Of a stretch of DNA of 64,000 bases, positions 53,888 to 61,933 are shown piece after piece (the first letter of the stretch is position 1; each line of letters opens with the position of its first letter). The notes under the pieces are model-generated. The model made no database searches and was not told the origin of the DNA. It was given only the letters and a program-made list of their open reading frames with translations. This stretch comes from Arthrobacter pullicola (GTDB taxonomy: Bacteria; Actinomycetota; Actinomycetes; Actinomycetales; Micrococcaceae), in the NCBI RefSeq assembly GCF_014836875.1, contig NZ_JACSQC010000005.1, positions 124,001-188,000 of the forward strand, in the 5' to 3' direction. The translations under genes and the position numbers were made by a program.

Positions 53888-54961
53888 ATGATCCGTCCTC
53901 TGCAAAAACTCGCCACCAGCATCGCCGCTGTGGGAGTTTTCTCGCTCGTCCTTACCGGCTGCGGTGCCGGTGACCCGAATGCCGCGTCCGGTGCCACCGA
54001 TGCCGGCGGCGAGCAGCTCACCATCGGTGTGAGCGTTTACGACATGTCCTCCTTCGTCACGCAGGGCAAGGAAGGCATCGACGCATACGCTGCGGCCAAT
54101 AACGTGAAGATCCTCTGGAACTCCGCCAACCTGGACGTCAACACCCAGGCCAACCAGGTGGACCAGTTCGTCAACCAGGGCGTTGACGCGATCCTCGTGA
54201 ACCCGGTCCAGGCGGGCTCGCTGCAGCCCCAGGTCGCCGCGGCCAAGGCCGCGGGGATTCCCTTCGTGGACGTCAACGCGTCCCTGAAGAACGATGATCT
54301 TGACGGCTCGGTGCAGCCCGACGACGTCGCAGCCGGCGCGCAGGAAGCCCAGATGATGATGGACAAGCTGGGCGGCAAGGGCAACGTGGTGATCCTGCAG
54401 GGTCCGCTGGGCGGCTCCGGTGAGATCGACCGCGGCGCGGGAATCGACTCTGTCCTGGCGCAGTACCCGGACGTGAAGGTGCTGGCGAAGGACACGGCCA
54501 ACTGGAAGCGCGACGAGGCCGTCAACAAGATGAACAACTGGATCTCAGCCTTCGGCGCCGACATCGACGGCGTTATTTCCCAGAACGATGACATGGGCCT
54601 GGGTGCCCTCCAGGCCTTGAAGGAAGCCGGGATCACGGATGTCCCGATCGTCGGTATCGACGGCATCGAGGACGGCCTGAACGCGGTCAAGAACGGCGAC
54701 TTCATTGGAACCTCGCTGCAGCACGGCACGGTGGAAATGGCGGCCGGGCTGGCCGTGGCCATCAAACTCGCCAAGGGTGAGGACGTCGACGCCAAGCCTG
54801 TCTACATGATGCCGGCCATCACCACGGAGAACGTGGAGGACGCCATGAAGAACGTGGTGACCGAACGTGACGCATTCCTGGATCGTCTGCCCGCTCTCAT
54901 CGACGAGAACCTGGCCTCCGGCAACGTGGCCTATGAGGGTCTGCCCGGCCAGGAGCAGTAA
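53888..54961 (+). CDS. Sugar ABC transporter substrate-binding lipoprotein
   Basis: A 357-residue periplasmic-binding-protein family 4 (ribose type) lipoprotein with a signal peptide and lipobox LVLTGC (Cys24). The domain has [34 protein letters not shown] and [18 protein letters not shown]. It captures the substrate outside the membrane. AGGAG lies 9-13 bp before the ATG. A strong terminator follows, so it ends the operon. Given the enzymes encoded nearby the ligand is probably a polyol such as xylitol or arabitol. Confidence 0.92.
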   Translation: MIRPLQKLATSIAAVGVFSLVLTGCGAGDPNAASGATDAGGEQLTIGVSVYDMSSFVTQGKEGIDAYAAANNVKILWNSANLDVNTQANQVDQFVNQGVDAILVNPVQAGSLQPQVAAAKAAGIPFVDVNASLKNDDLDGSVQPDDVAAGAQEAQMMMDKLGGKGNVVILQGPLGGSGEIDRGAGIDSVLAQYPDVKVLAKDTANWKRDEAVNKMNNWISAFGADIDGVISQNDDMGLGALQALKEAGITDVPIVGIDGIEDGLNAVKNGDFIGTSLQHGTVEMAAGLAVAIKLAKGEDVDAKPVYMMPAITTENVEDAMKNVVTERDAFLDRLPALIDENLASGNVAYEGLPGQEQ

Positions 54962-54985
54962 CCACTGGATCTCCCCCTACAGCAG

Positions 54986-55027
54986 TTGGCGGTTGCCGGA
55001 TGATTCCGGCAGCCGCCAATTCGTTTT
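54986..55027 (+). terminator. Terminator of the polyol transport operon
   Basis: TTGGCGGTTGCCGG pairs with CCGGCAGCCGCCAA (one G-U) around an ATGATT loop, followed by TTCGTTTT. It begins 25 bp after the last stop codon. Confidence 0.92.
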
Positions 55028-55194
55028 CCAGAGCGGTTAAAGTCCCCTGGAACGATCTGCTTCCCGGTTCCGGCGGGGCAGAACGATTCGAATCCGTTCC
55101 GCTGCGGGGTTTCCTGCATCGACGAGCTGGGCTTTGTTGGTTGGTGCTTGTCGGTGTTGGGTTTCCCGTGTTTTTCCAGTTGCCGGTGTTGTTG

Positions 55195-55632
55195 CTAACC
55201 GGGCGGCCCGGCCCGCGCGCGGGCCGAGGACGGCCAGGGCAGTAGTCTTCCGGCACTTGAGGCGACTTCCACGGTGATGGAGCGGGTTCCCGTGTCCGGG
55301 GCACACGAGATAAGTTCTGCTCCGTTCCGGGCGACGACCTCCGCAGCGACTGTGCACGGGTCCCCGGCCCTAAGCGCCCGGACAGCGTCTGCACCGGCGA
55401 GCGCCGCCAGATCTGCGGCAGCACCAGCACGCGCCGCTCCTACCGTGGCCTGGGCCAAAACCAGCAGTGCCAGGAGCAGCGTGATCACGGCCAGGCAGAG
55501 ACCCAGGCTCAGAACGGTCCCGGATCCCTCATCCCGCCGCAGCTGGCCAGGGTTCCACCCGGCGCGGGTCCGGCGGAACGTACCGGCTGCTGGGATGCCA
55601 GGCGCCTCCTTTGGCTGGCCTTGGGCTACCAC
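55195..55632 (-). CDS. Rv3654c-like TadE-related protein
   Basis: About 145 residues. A basic N-terminus leads to DEGSGTVLSLGLCLAVITLL, a prepilin-like hydrophobic helix with a Gly-Ser-Gly before it, and a C-terminal part with AGAAADLAALAGADAV. This matches the TadE-like protein that closes the actinobacterial septum-site/Tad cluster. The GTG at 55632 has AAGGAAG about 8-14 bp upstream; the frame extends further but without supporting signals. It is probably exported or membrane-anchored. Confidence 0.75.
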   Translation of the reverse strand: MVAQGQPKEAPGIPAAGTFRRTRAGWNPGQLRRDEGSGTVLSLGLCLAVITLLLALLVLAQATVGAARAGAAADLAALAGADAVRALRAGDPCTVAAEVVARNGAELISCAPDTGTRSITVEVASSAGRLLPWPSSARARAGPPG

Positions 55633-55793
55633 GGTGCACTTCCTTTCCGCGTACCGGAGCAGCCGGACTCCGGAGCGTCGGTTCCGGGGCATCGGTTCCG
55701 GGGCATCGGCGGGGCTCTGCGTTTTCCCTGCTGTTTTGGGCCTTTTCCTGCGCGGCGCAGGGAGGTCTTCGCCAGACTGCTTCCCCAGCACAT

Positions 55794-56216
55794 CTAAGGC
55801 GGCTGTTCGGGAAGCGCAACGGCCTGCGCCGTGAGGGTGATCGGGAGGTGTTCAAGCAGCGGAGCGCTGAGCGGGGACTCGACCTGGACCGTGACCCACT
55901 CCCCCTCCGTCCTCAGCTCAAGTCCGGCGCGTGGTCCTGCCAGCCGGGCAACAGTATCCCCGGCAGCAGCGGCCTCGCCGCGCATGACCTGCCTGGCTGC
56001 GGCGCTGGCCGCTTCTTCCAGCCGCAGCTGGGTGACCCCCGCTGCGGCTCCGGTCAGCAGCCCGGCCAGCAGGACCACCACGGCGGGCAGGGCCACAGCT
56101 AGCTCGGCCGTCACCGCCCCCAGTTCCTCGGGAGATTGGCTGGGGCCGGCACCGCGGGCGGACCGGTGCAGCGCCGGCTGCAGCATCCTTCCGCTGCGGC
56201 AGGACCGCCGGATCAC
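55794..56216 (-). CDS. TadE-family pilus-assembly-like protein
   Basis: A 140-residue protein. A 30-residue basic N-terminus precedes GAVTAELAVALPAVVVLLAGL, a class III prepilin-like segment with the conserved Glu at position 5 of the mature part, and a small C-terminal beta-rich domain. TadE proteins are minor pseudopilins of the Tad system. Its GTG overlaps the stop of the DUF4244 gene (GTGA). Confidence 0.85.
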   Translation of the reverse strand: MIRRSCRSGRMLQPALHRSARGAGPSQSPEELGAVTAELAVALPAVVVLLAGLLTGAAAGVTQLRLEEAASAAARQVMRGEAAAAGDTVARLAGPRAGLELRTEGEWVTVQVESPLSAPLLEHLPITLTAQAVALPEQPP

Positions 56217-56752
56217 CCGAAACTCAGGGCTCCACGGATGAGTGCCAGAAGCAGCTCCCGGACATCACCGCTGCTCAGCACCGCCACCAGCAGGGCGGCG
56301 AAGGCCACGGCGGCCAGCGTTGCGATCGCGTACTCGGCTGTCGCCATGCCCGCCTGGCGCTCCTGCCGGGAGACGGCTACCCGCTGCCGGGGACGGAGCG
56401 GAATGACCGGAGCAAGCGGTGAGTGTTCTGATGGACGCTGGTCTTCCGTGGAGCCGCAGTCATCGATGGCTCTGATTTCACCCCGCGCTTCACCCCGGGC
56501 TTCGACCCGGGCTCCGGCGCTGAGACCAGCTCTGAGTCCGGCCGGGGCTCCAGTCCTGACACCGGCCCCGGTGCCTGCCCCGGCACCTGCGTCCAGTCTG
56601 GTGCCGGTGCCGGTGCCGGCCAGGGTACCGGGCCCTCCCGCCGAACAGTTGCAGGCGGACTGGGCGCAGCATGGTTCCTCCGCCGCGCCGGGAACGCCTG
56701 GCTCGGGGGCTGCTGTATGCGGCGAAGCGGGTTCAAACGGCAGGGACAACAT
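56213..56752 (-). CDS. DUF4244 (Flp pilin-like) protein with low-complexity N-terminus
   Basis: A 179-residue protein. The C-terminal 45 residues contain GMATAEYAIATLAAVAFAALL, with the Glu/Tyr pair and hydrophobic helix of Flp-type prepilins, which defines DUF4244. The N-terminal 130 residues are unusual: a cysteine group CCAQSACNC near residues 30-38, then Gly-Thr/Gly-Ala repeats. The ATG at 56752 has AAAGGAG at 6-12 bp upstream, so the Arg/Glu-rich extension encoded further upstream is not translated. It is probably the main pilin subunit of the cluster. Confidence 0.75.
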   Translation of the reverse strand: MLSLPFEPASPHTAAPEPGVPGAAEEPCCAQSACNCSAGGPGTLAGTGTGTRLDAGAGAGTGAGVRTGAPAGLRAGLSAGARVEARGEARGEIRAIDDCGSTEDQRPSEHSPLAPVIPLRPRQRVAVSRQERQAGMATAEYAIATLAAVAFAALLVAVLSSGDVRELLLALIRGALSFG

Positions 56753-57078
56753 GGAGGGCTCCTTTGGTCGATTCGTATCCTGCGCCGGAGGAGTCTGGGA
56801 GCTCCTCCGGCGTGGGATCGATTCTGGCCCTTTTTCCCTGCCCGCGAACGGGCAGGAACAGCGCTCTGGATAACGGTCCGGCTCCAGTCGGTTGTGGAGG
56901 ACAAGCGGGCCAGAGCGTGGGGCAGGAAGCAGGGACCCAGGAACAGCGTTGCTGCCGCAGGGCAAACCACCTTCTGCTGCCGGACAGCGGGCTCCGGCCC
57001 TCGCGCGGACGCGGGGCCGGAGCAGTGAATCAGGGGCGCTAGACCGTTGGCCCAGGCCCAGTGCCCCGCGCCCACCCG
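56753..57078. other. Hairpin-rich spacer between the esterase and the DUF4244 gene
   Basis: These 326 bp contain two perfect hairpins: CGCCGGAGGAG/CTCCTCCGGCG (56783-56812) and CCTGCCCG-cgaa-CGGGCAGG (56837-56856). A GGATCGATTCTGG stretch and A/T-poor sequence lie around them. They probably serve as terminator for the esterase gene and leader of the DUF4244 operon, both read from the minus strand. No gene is seen. Confidence 0.6.
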
Positions 57079-58983
57079 CTAGGGGCGCCCGTTTCCGTTT
57101 CCGTTTCCGTTTCCGTTTCCGTTCCCGTTCCCGTTCCCGTTCCCGTTTCCGTTCCCGTTCCCGTTGCCGTTCCCGTTCCCGTTCCCGTTGCCATTGCCGT
57201 TCCCGCTCTCGCATTTGAAGCTGTCGGCACTTTCCGGATCGCCCTTCTTGTACTGCGCAATGAGCGGGTACACGCAGAGCGGCCTGGAGCGGTCGGCTGA
57301 CCAGCTGGCAGGGATCTCCGGGTTCACGCCGCCGGGGTTGCCGGCACCACGGGCCGTGGCATCCATACGGTCGGGTGCCACTCCTCTTTCAACCCAGTTG
57401 ACCAACGCCCCGAGTCCGTCGAACTGGTCCGTGGCAGGGCCGCCGCGGACGTGGCCCATGCCCGGCACCTCGAAGTAGCGGACGAATTCGCCGGCCTTTT
57501 TCTTGTAGCGGCTGTCAACAGACCGGTACCAGGCGGCCGTGTCATCAGAAGAAAAGACGCCGTCGGCAGCTCCATGGACAACGATCATCTTGGCTCCGCG
57601 GCCGCGGAGCGTATCGAGCTGCGTCGGGTTCGGCGGCGTCATAAAGGACATGGCGCTCTCGGTGTAGACGCCGTCCGTCGCGAAGATCTGCGGGGCCTGG
57701 ATGTCGACGTCGTAATTCAGTGCGTAGCCGAGAGTGTCGTCCAGCATGCTGACATCCTCCGGCGGGGCAGAGAAGATAAAGCCCACTGCCACCGGGTCGC
57801 GGTTGCGGTCGATCGAACTCGTGAACTTCCAGCTGGCCCATCCCGGCGATACGATCCCCGGGTCAAGCGGGAACGAACTGTACAGTTCTTCGCCCGCGCT
57901 GTTGCGGGCCCCGGCGAAGACGGCCGCGATGACCTTCTTCTGTTCGGCAGTGAGGCACGTTCCGTCCCGTACCGGAGCGCACGTCGGCACGTCCCGGTTG
58001 ATGGAGAAGACGTCCTGGCAACCGTCGATGTTCTGCACCATGCCGTCCTTCAGCCGGTCCAGTCCGTCGCACCTGGCGATGATTGCATCGGCAACGAGCT
58101 GACGCTCCACGGCCGGGAACGCCGTTTCCAAGTCAGCGGGTCCTGTCACAGGCGTGGCGGCAGCCACACTCGCCCATTGCTGCGCTCCCCACAGCTGCGC
58201 CACGGCGGCCTGAGGAAGATTGAACCCCGGGGCGACGGCCAGGAACCCGTCATACTCCTGCGCGTAGCGGGTGGAGGCGACCATGGCGTGGCGGCCGCCG
58301 TTGGAACCGCCGGCGATGTAGGACCGGTCGGGCCCGCGGCCGTAGGCTGCGCTGATCAGTTCCTTCGCCATGGGGGTCAGTGTCCCCACTGCTTGGTAGC
58401 CGTAGTCCAGGCGGGCCTGCGGGTCGAGTCCGAACAACGGGTTCTGCGCTCCGCTGTGGCCGGCATCCGAGCTCAGCACCGCGAAGCCCATTTGCAGGCC
58501 GTTCTCCAGCTGGCCGCCAGTGATCGCGCCAACGGCAGGGGCAACCCGGCCATCGGTTCCGCCATTGGCCTGGTAGAGGTAGCGGCCGCTCCAGTCCGCC
58601 GGCAGGCGCATCTCGAACCCGATCGCGTATTTCTGCCCGTCGACAGGACTAATGCGTTCGTTCATCTGTCCCAGGACCAGACAATGCTCACCCACAGGGG
58701 TTCCTGCATTTGTCAGTTCGCCAGCGGGAACGATTTCCGCCCGCGCAATGGTGGTTGTGCCGTAGTCAAAGGACGTCAGGCCGGTGCATTCCTCCAGGGA
58801 CCCTGGTTGCGCTGCCGACAGCTGCGGGATCTTTTTTGACGTCTCGGGCTGCGCCGCAGAAGCGGACACCAACCCCGTTGTCAGCGTGAGGGCGGCGAGC
58901 GCCGCAGCGTATACAAGGCGGCGCGGGTGTCTGCCGCCGTAAGGGGCCGGCAAAGCCCCCCTGAACCTGGTGATCATGTCCAT
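57079..58983 (-). CDS. Secreted tannase/feruloyl esterase-family hydrolase
   Basis: A 634-residue protein with a signal peptide (RRLVYAAALAALTLTTG, cleaved near ASAAQP). The alpha/beta hydrolase domain has the serine nucleophile in YIAGGSNGGRHAM, the acid in VHGAADGVFSS and the His in GMGHVRGG. Cysteines are spaced as in the tannase family (PF07519). It probably hydrolyses ester bonds of plant phenolics such as gallate or ferulate esters outside the cell. The last 40 residues are almost purely alternating Asn and Gly, encoded by the hexanucleotide repeat at 57091-57204. It lies within the Tad-like cluster but does not belong to it. Confidence 0.88.
   Translation of the reverse strand: MDMITRFRGALPAPYGGRHPRRLVYAAALAALTLTTGLVSASAAQPETSKKIPQLSAAQPGSLEECTGLTSFDYGTTTIARAEIVPAGELTNAGTPVGEHCLVLGQMNERISPVDGQKYAIGFEMRLPADWSGRYLYQANGGTDGRVAPAVGAITGGQLENGLQMGFAVLSSDAGHSGAQNPLFGLDPQARLDYGYQAVGTLTPMAKELISAAYGRGPDRSYIAGGSNGGRHAMVASTRYAQEYDGFLAVAPGFNLPQAAVAQLWGAQQWASVAAATPVTGPADLETAFPAVERQLVADAIIARCDGLDRLKDGMVQNIDGCQDVFSINRDVPTCAPVRDGTCLTAEQKKVIAAVFAGARNSAGEELYSSFPLDPGIVSPGWASWKFTSSIDRNRDPVAVGFIFSAPPEDVSMLDDTLGYALNYDVDIQAPQIFATDGVYTESAMSFMTPPNPTQLDTLRGRGAKMIVVHGAADGVFSSDDTAAWYRSVDSRYKKKAGEFVRYFEVPGMGHVRGGPATDQFDGLGALVNWVERGVAPDRMDATARGAGNPGGVNPEIPASWSADRSRPLCVYPLIAQYKKGDPESADSFKCESGNGNGNGNGNGNGNGNGNGNGNGNGNGNGNGNGNGNGNGRP
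57091..57204. repeat. Hexanucleotide microsatellite GTTYCC (about 19 units)
   Basis: The unit GTTTCC or GTTCCC runs from 57091 to about 57204 with few variants (GTTGCC, ATTGCC). On the minus strand it encodes the Asn-Gly tail of the esterase. The 6-bp unit keeps the frame whatever its copy number, so slippage alters tail length only. Confidence 0.95.
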
Positions 58984-59097
58984 CCCTCCATTGGGTTTCG
59001 ATGAGCAGCTTCACCCGTCACGGACGCACCGTGCCAAGCCACCCGGTGCGTCGTTGCACCCGGTCGATGTCATCCTTGCCCAAACTAGGATGCATTG

Positions 59098-59126
59098 TTG
59101 AGGTTGGCAATAGTCAAGTACCTCAA
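59098..59126. promoter_or_regulatory. Inverted repeat upstream of the esterase gene
   Basis: TTGAGGT at 59098-59104 and ACCTCAA at 59120-59126 are perfect arms 15 bp apart in an A/T-richer stretch about 115 bp before the esterase start. It may be an operator. No adjacent regulator is encoded. Confidence 0.45.
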
Positions 59127-59204
59127 ACGTTGTGACCTGCCCCAAATACCGCGTACCCCAAGCAGCGCGGCCCCTGGGTCCTTGGCCTGCACAACCGTGG
59201 CGCT

Positions 59205-59846
59205 TCAGAACGACGGCAGGAGCGCGAGAAGCAGCGGAACCACCGTCAGGCAGATAAAAGCCGGAAGCGCACACAGGCCAAGGGGCAGCACCAGGTGAAT
59301 ACCGAGCGCTGCCGCGCGGCGCTCAGCTTCCCTGGCACGGCTGCGCCGGATCTGCTCGGCCTGTGCATGCAGGACGGCCGCGGAGGGAGCGCCGCTGGAG
59401 GCCGCAAAAGCCAAGGCGCTGCGGAGCGTGTCCGCAGCTGCCCCGATCTGCGGCGCCTCTTTGCGCAGCGCCCCGGGGCTGCTGCCGCGGACCAGTGCCC
59501 AGGCGTCCGGCCAATCCGAGCCCAGCTCGAGGGCGGTGACCACACTGACAAGCATCCGCGCCAGGTGCGGATCGACTGATTCACTGAGGATGCACAGGGC
59601 GACGGGCAGCGGTCTGCCGGACACCAGGATGGCTGCAACCAGGTCCAGCATCAGGGCAGGGTCGCTGATGCCCCCGCCCTCACTGCTGGCAGCTCCGGCC
59701 GCCCCGGCTTCTCCGGACGAGCCAGCACTCTTCTCGCGGACGCCGGATCGGAGGCTGCCACGTTGTGCCGCTGCCGGGTACGAGCATGGCCTGCAGAGAA
59801 TCCAGGCGGCCGCACCAAGCAGCACAGCCACTACCGCGCCGGTCAT
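59205..59846 (-). CDS. TadC-like type II secretion F-domain protein
   Basis: A 213-residue membrane protein. An N-terminal helix (TGAVVAVLLGAAAWIL) and an Ala/Gly/Ser-rich linker precede a T2SSF domain with DLVAAILVSGRPLPVAL, SGAPSAAVLHAQAEQIRRSRAREAERRA (split here by descriptive convention: the basic loop before the last helices) and two final helices. It pairs with the TadB-like protein encoded 10 bp upstream on the same strand to form the membrane platform of the Tad system. Confidence 0.83.
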   Translation of the reverse strand: MTGAVVAVLLGAAAWILCRPCSYPAAAQRGSLRSGVREKSAGSSGEAGAAGAASSEGGGISDPALMLDLVAAILVSGRPLPVALCILSESVDPHLARMLVSVVTALELGSDWPDAWALVRGSSPGALRKEAPQIGAAADTLRSALAFAASSGAPSAAVLHAQAEQIRRSRAREAERRAAALGIHLVLPLGLCALPAFICLTVVPLLLALLPSF

Positions 59847-59856
59847 AATCCTGGTC

Positions 59857-60666
59857 TCATGCCGGATCCGGACCGGCTGCCCGGCGGACCAGAAGCCTGG
59901 TCCAGAACCCCGCGGCGAGGGCCAACCCGGTGCCTGCAGCCGCCGCGCTCCACCCCAGAGGTGTCTGGGTAAGCACGGCCAGGGGATCGGCACCGAGCGC
60001 ATATCCCATTCCGAGCCCGGCGACGGGCAGCCAGGTCAGTACACGGACGGTCGCTTTGGGCCCGGACAGAGCCGTTGCCCTGGCCGCCCGGGCATCCAGG
60101 ACAGCCTCCAGCCCATGGGCATACCGCTCCAGGATCCCAGCCAGCGGTGCACCGCTGCGTTCGGAGGAATGTACGCAGGCGGCAAGGTCATTCCAAACCA
60201 TCGCTTCAAGGCTCCGGGCGGAGAGAGCTGCCTCCCGCAACAGGGGTACCGGGCTGAGGCCAAGACCAGCCGCTCGGGCTGCGGCCTCGAGGATCGCCGC
60301 TTCCCCCGCCCCGCCCACAGTCCCGTTGCCGTGCGCGCCAGTGCCTTCCCGGCTCAGCTGTGCCGCATCAGCCCACAGTTCGCCCGGTGTCCGGCCTGCT
60401 TTCAACAGCCCGGCCAGCTGATGCACCAGCAGCGGGAACCGGTGCAGCTCCTCCTCCCGGTTTCCCGGCTTGAACCTCGACGCCGGTGCCCGCATCGCGC
60501 GGGCCGAACCGTCAGGTGAACCCGTCGACCGCAGCGGACCTGGCTGGGCTTTCGCCCCGGGTGGAGGATCCCGGTGCGGAGGCAGGGTCCTCAGTTGGCT
60601 CCGGTGCCCGCCTAGAACTATCAGCCAGGCTGCTGCGAGAAGAATGCCGACCAGTCCCCCGGTCAT
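59857..60666 (-). CDS. TadB-like type II secretion F-domain protein
   Basis: About 269 residues. It has an N-terminal helix (GGLVGILLAAAWLIVLGG), a hydrophilic Pro/Gly linker, a T2SSF domain (LVHQLAGLLKAGRTPGELW, SGAPLAGILERYAHGLEAVLDARAA-like basic helices) and two C-terminal helices. The ATG at 60666 puts the first helix at the N-terminus, as in TadB. A TTG at 60744, overlapping tadA by 26 bp with GCAGGAA ahead, is a real alternative. Confidence 0.83.
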   Translation of the reverse strand: MTGGLVGILLAAAWLIVLGGHRSQLRTLPPHRDPPPGAKAQPGPLRSTGSPDGSARAMRAPASRFKPGNREEELHRFPLLVHQLAGLLKAGRTPGELWADAAQLSREGTGAHGNGTVGGAGEAAILEAAARAAGLGLSPVPLLREAALSARSLEAMVWNDLAACVHSSERSGAPLAGILERYAHGLEAVLDARAARATALSGPKATVRVLTWLPVAGLGMGYALGADPLAVLTQTPLGWSAAAAGTGLALAAGFWTRLLVRRAAGPDPA

Positions 60667-60718
60667 CGCGCCCGGCCCAGCCCACAGCCCCTGGACTGCC
60701 CGTCCGGCCGGCCCGGTA

Positions 60719-61933
60719 TCACCGGCTTCCTGCCCGGAGTCCAAGCCGTTCCTGCAGCTGTTCCCAGCCGCGGTGCCGGATCATTCCTGTCGGTCCCAGG
60801 GAGAGCGCGGTCACCGCCGCAAGTTCCCCGTCGTTTTGGGACAGGACTGCTATCTCCGTTACCGTGCGCCCGGCCGCAGAACGCTCCAAATGCACCACCG
60901 CGTCGAGCGCTCCCGCCGCCTGCAGGGCCAGGGCCCGGCCGCTCATTCCCGCGAGCGCCCCCAGCGCTGCCAGGCGTGCCGGAACGGTGGACGCGGAATT
61001 CGCGTGGATGGTTCCGCCGGCACCGTCATGCCCCGTGTTCATCGCGGCCAGCAGCTCTCGCACTTCCGCACCCCGGCATTCCCCCACCACCAGCCGGTCC
61101 GGACGCATCCGCATGGCCTGGCGCACCAGATCGGCCAGCTCCACTGACCCGGCACGCTCGATGTTGCTGTGCCGGGTTTGCAGGCCGACCACGTGGGGAT
61201 GCGCCGGATCCAGTTCAGCGGCATCTTCGATCAGTACCAGGCGTTCGGCCGGATCGCACAGGGAGAGCAGGGAGGACAACAGGGTGGTTTTTCCTGTGCC
61301 GGTGGCGCCGCTGATAAGGAAGTTCAGCCGCCCCTTCACCATTTCCCGAAGGACATCTGCACAGCCCTTTTCCAGCATGCCGCCGGCTTCGAGCTCATCG
61401 AGCCGGAAGCTGCGCGGAGCCCGCAGTCGAATGGACAACAGGGTCGATCCGGTGGAAACCGGCGGCAGGACCGCATGCACGCGGTACCCGTTCAGCTGCA
61501 CATCCGCGCAGGGGCAGGAATCATCCAGCCGCCGCCCACCGGCGGCGATCAGCCTGACCGCCATAGCCTGGACATCGGCATCGCTGGTGAACCGGACACC
61601 GGTCCGTTCGAGGCCCTGCCCGCTGTCCGTCCATACCTGGTTGGGTCCGTTGACCAGGATGTCGGTGACCCCCGCCTGCAACAGCAGCGGCTGCAGCGGA
61701 CCGAGCCCCTGCAGATCTGCCCGAACCCGGTCCACGGCCCGCATTCCGCCTTCAGAGCCGAGCAGCCGGCCGCTGGAGAACACGGCTTCTGCCAGTGTGG
61801 CTCCGGTAACCGGGGCGCCGCCGGACAGGACGTCTGCCCGGACCTGCTCAACAAGTTCCCTTCCTCCTTGTTCCGACCTGTAGCGTCCGGCCGCACCGTT
61901 CCTGGCGTGTCTGCCGCTGCCGCCCATGTTCAC
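60719..61933 (-). CDS. tadA: TadA/CpaF-family secretion ATPase
   Basis: A 404-residue type II/IV secretion ATPase. The N-domain has GPLQPLLLQAGVTDILVNGP. The catalytic domain has Walker A GATGTGKTTLL, LVLIEDAAEL (Asp box), RHSNIE and RPDRLVVGECRGAEV (Walker B and His-box region with GHDGAGGTIHANSA). It powers assembly of Tad/Flp pili. Its GTG overlaps the stop of the SSD gene (GTGA), with an ATG two codons later as alternative. Confidence 0.9.
   Translation of the reverse strand: MNMGGSGRHARNGAAGRYRSEQGGRELVEQVRADVLSGGAPVTGATLAEAVFSSGRLLGSEGGMRAVDRVRADLQGLGPLQPLLLQAGVTDILVNGPNQVWTDSGQGLERTGVRFTSDADVQAMAVRLIAAGGRRLDDSCPCADVQLNGYRVHAVLPPVSTGSTLLSIRLRAPRSFRLDELEAGGMLEKGCADVLREMVKGRLNFLISGATGTGKTTLLSSLLSLCDPAERLVLIEDAAELDPAHPHVVGLQTRHSNIERAGSVELADLVRQAMRMRPDRLVVGECRGAEVRELLAAMNTGHDGAGGTIHANSASTVPARLAALGALAGMSGRALALQAAGALDAVVHLERSAAGRTVTEIAVLSQNDGELAAVTALSLGPTGMIRHRGWEQLQERLGLRAGSR

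Noticed and set aside
55085-55110. GATTCGAATCC resembling a tRNA T-loop
   Set aside because: No acceptor, D or anticodon stems can be drawn around it at the right spacing.
57091-57214. Arg/Glu/Lys-rich frame on the minus strand through the microsatellite, fused to the DUF4244 gene
   Set aside because: It is an out-of-frame reading of the esterase Asn-Gly tail; the DUF4244 gene has its own ribosome binding site and ATG at 56752.
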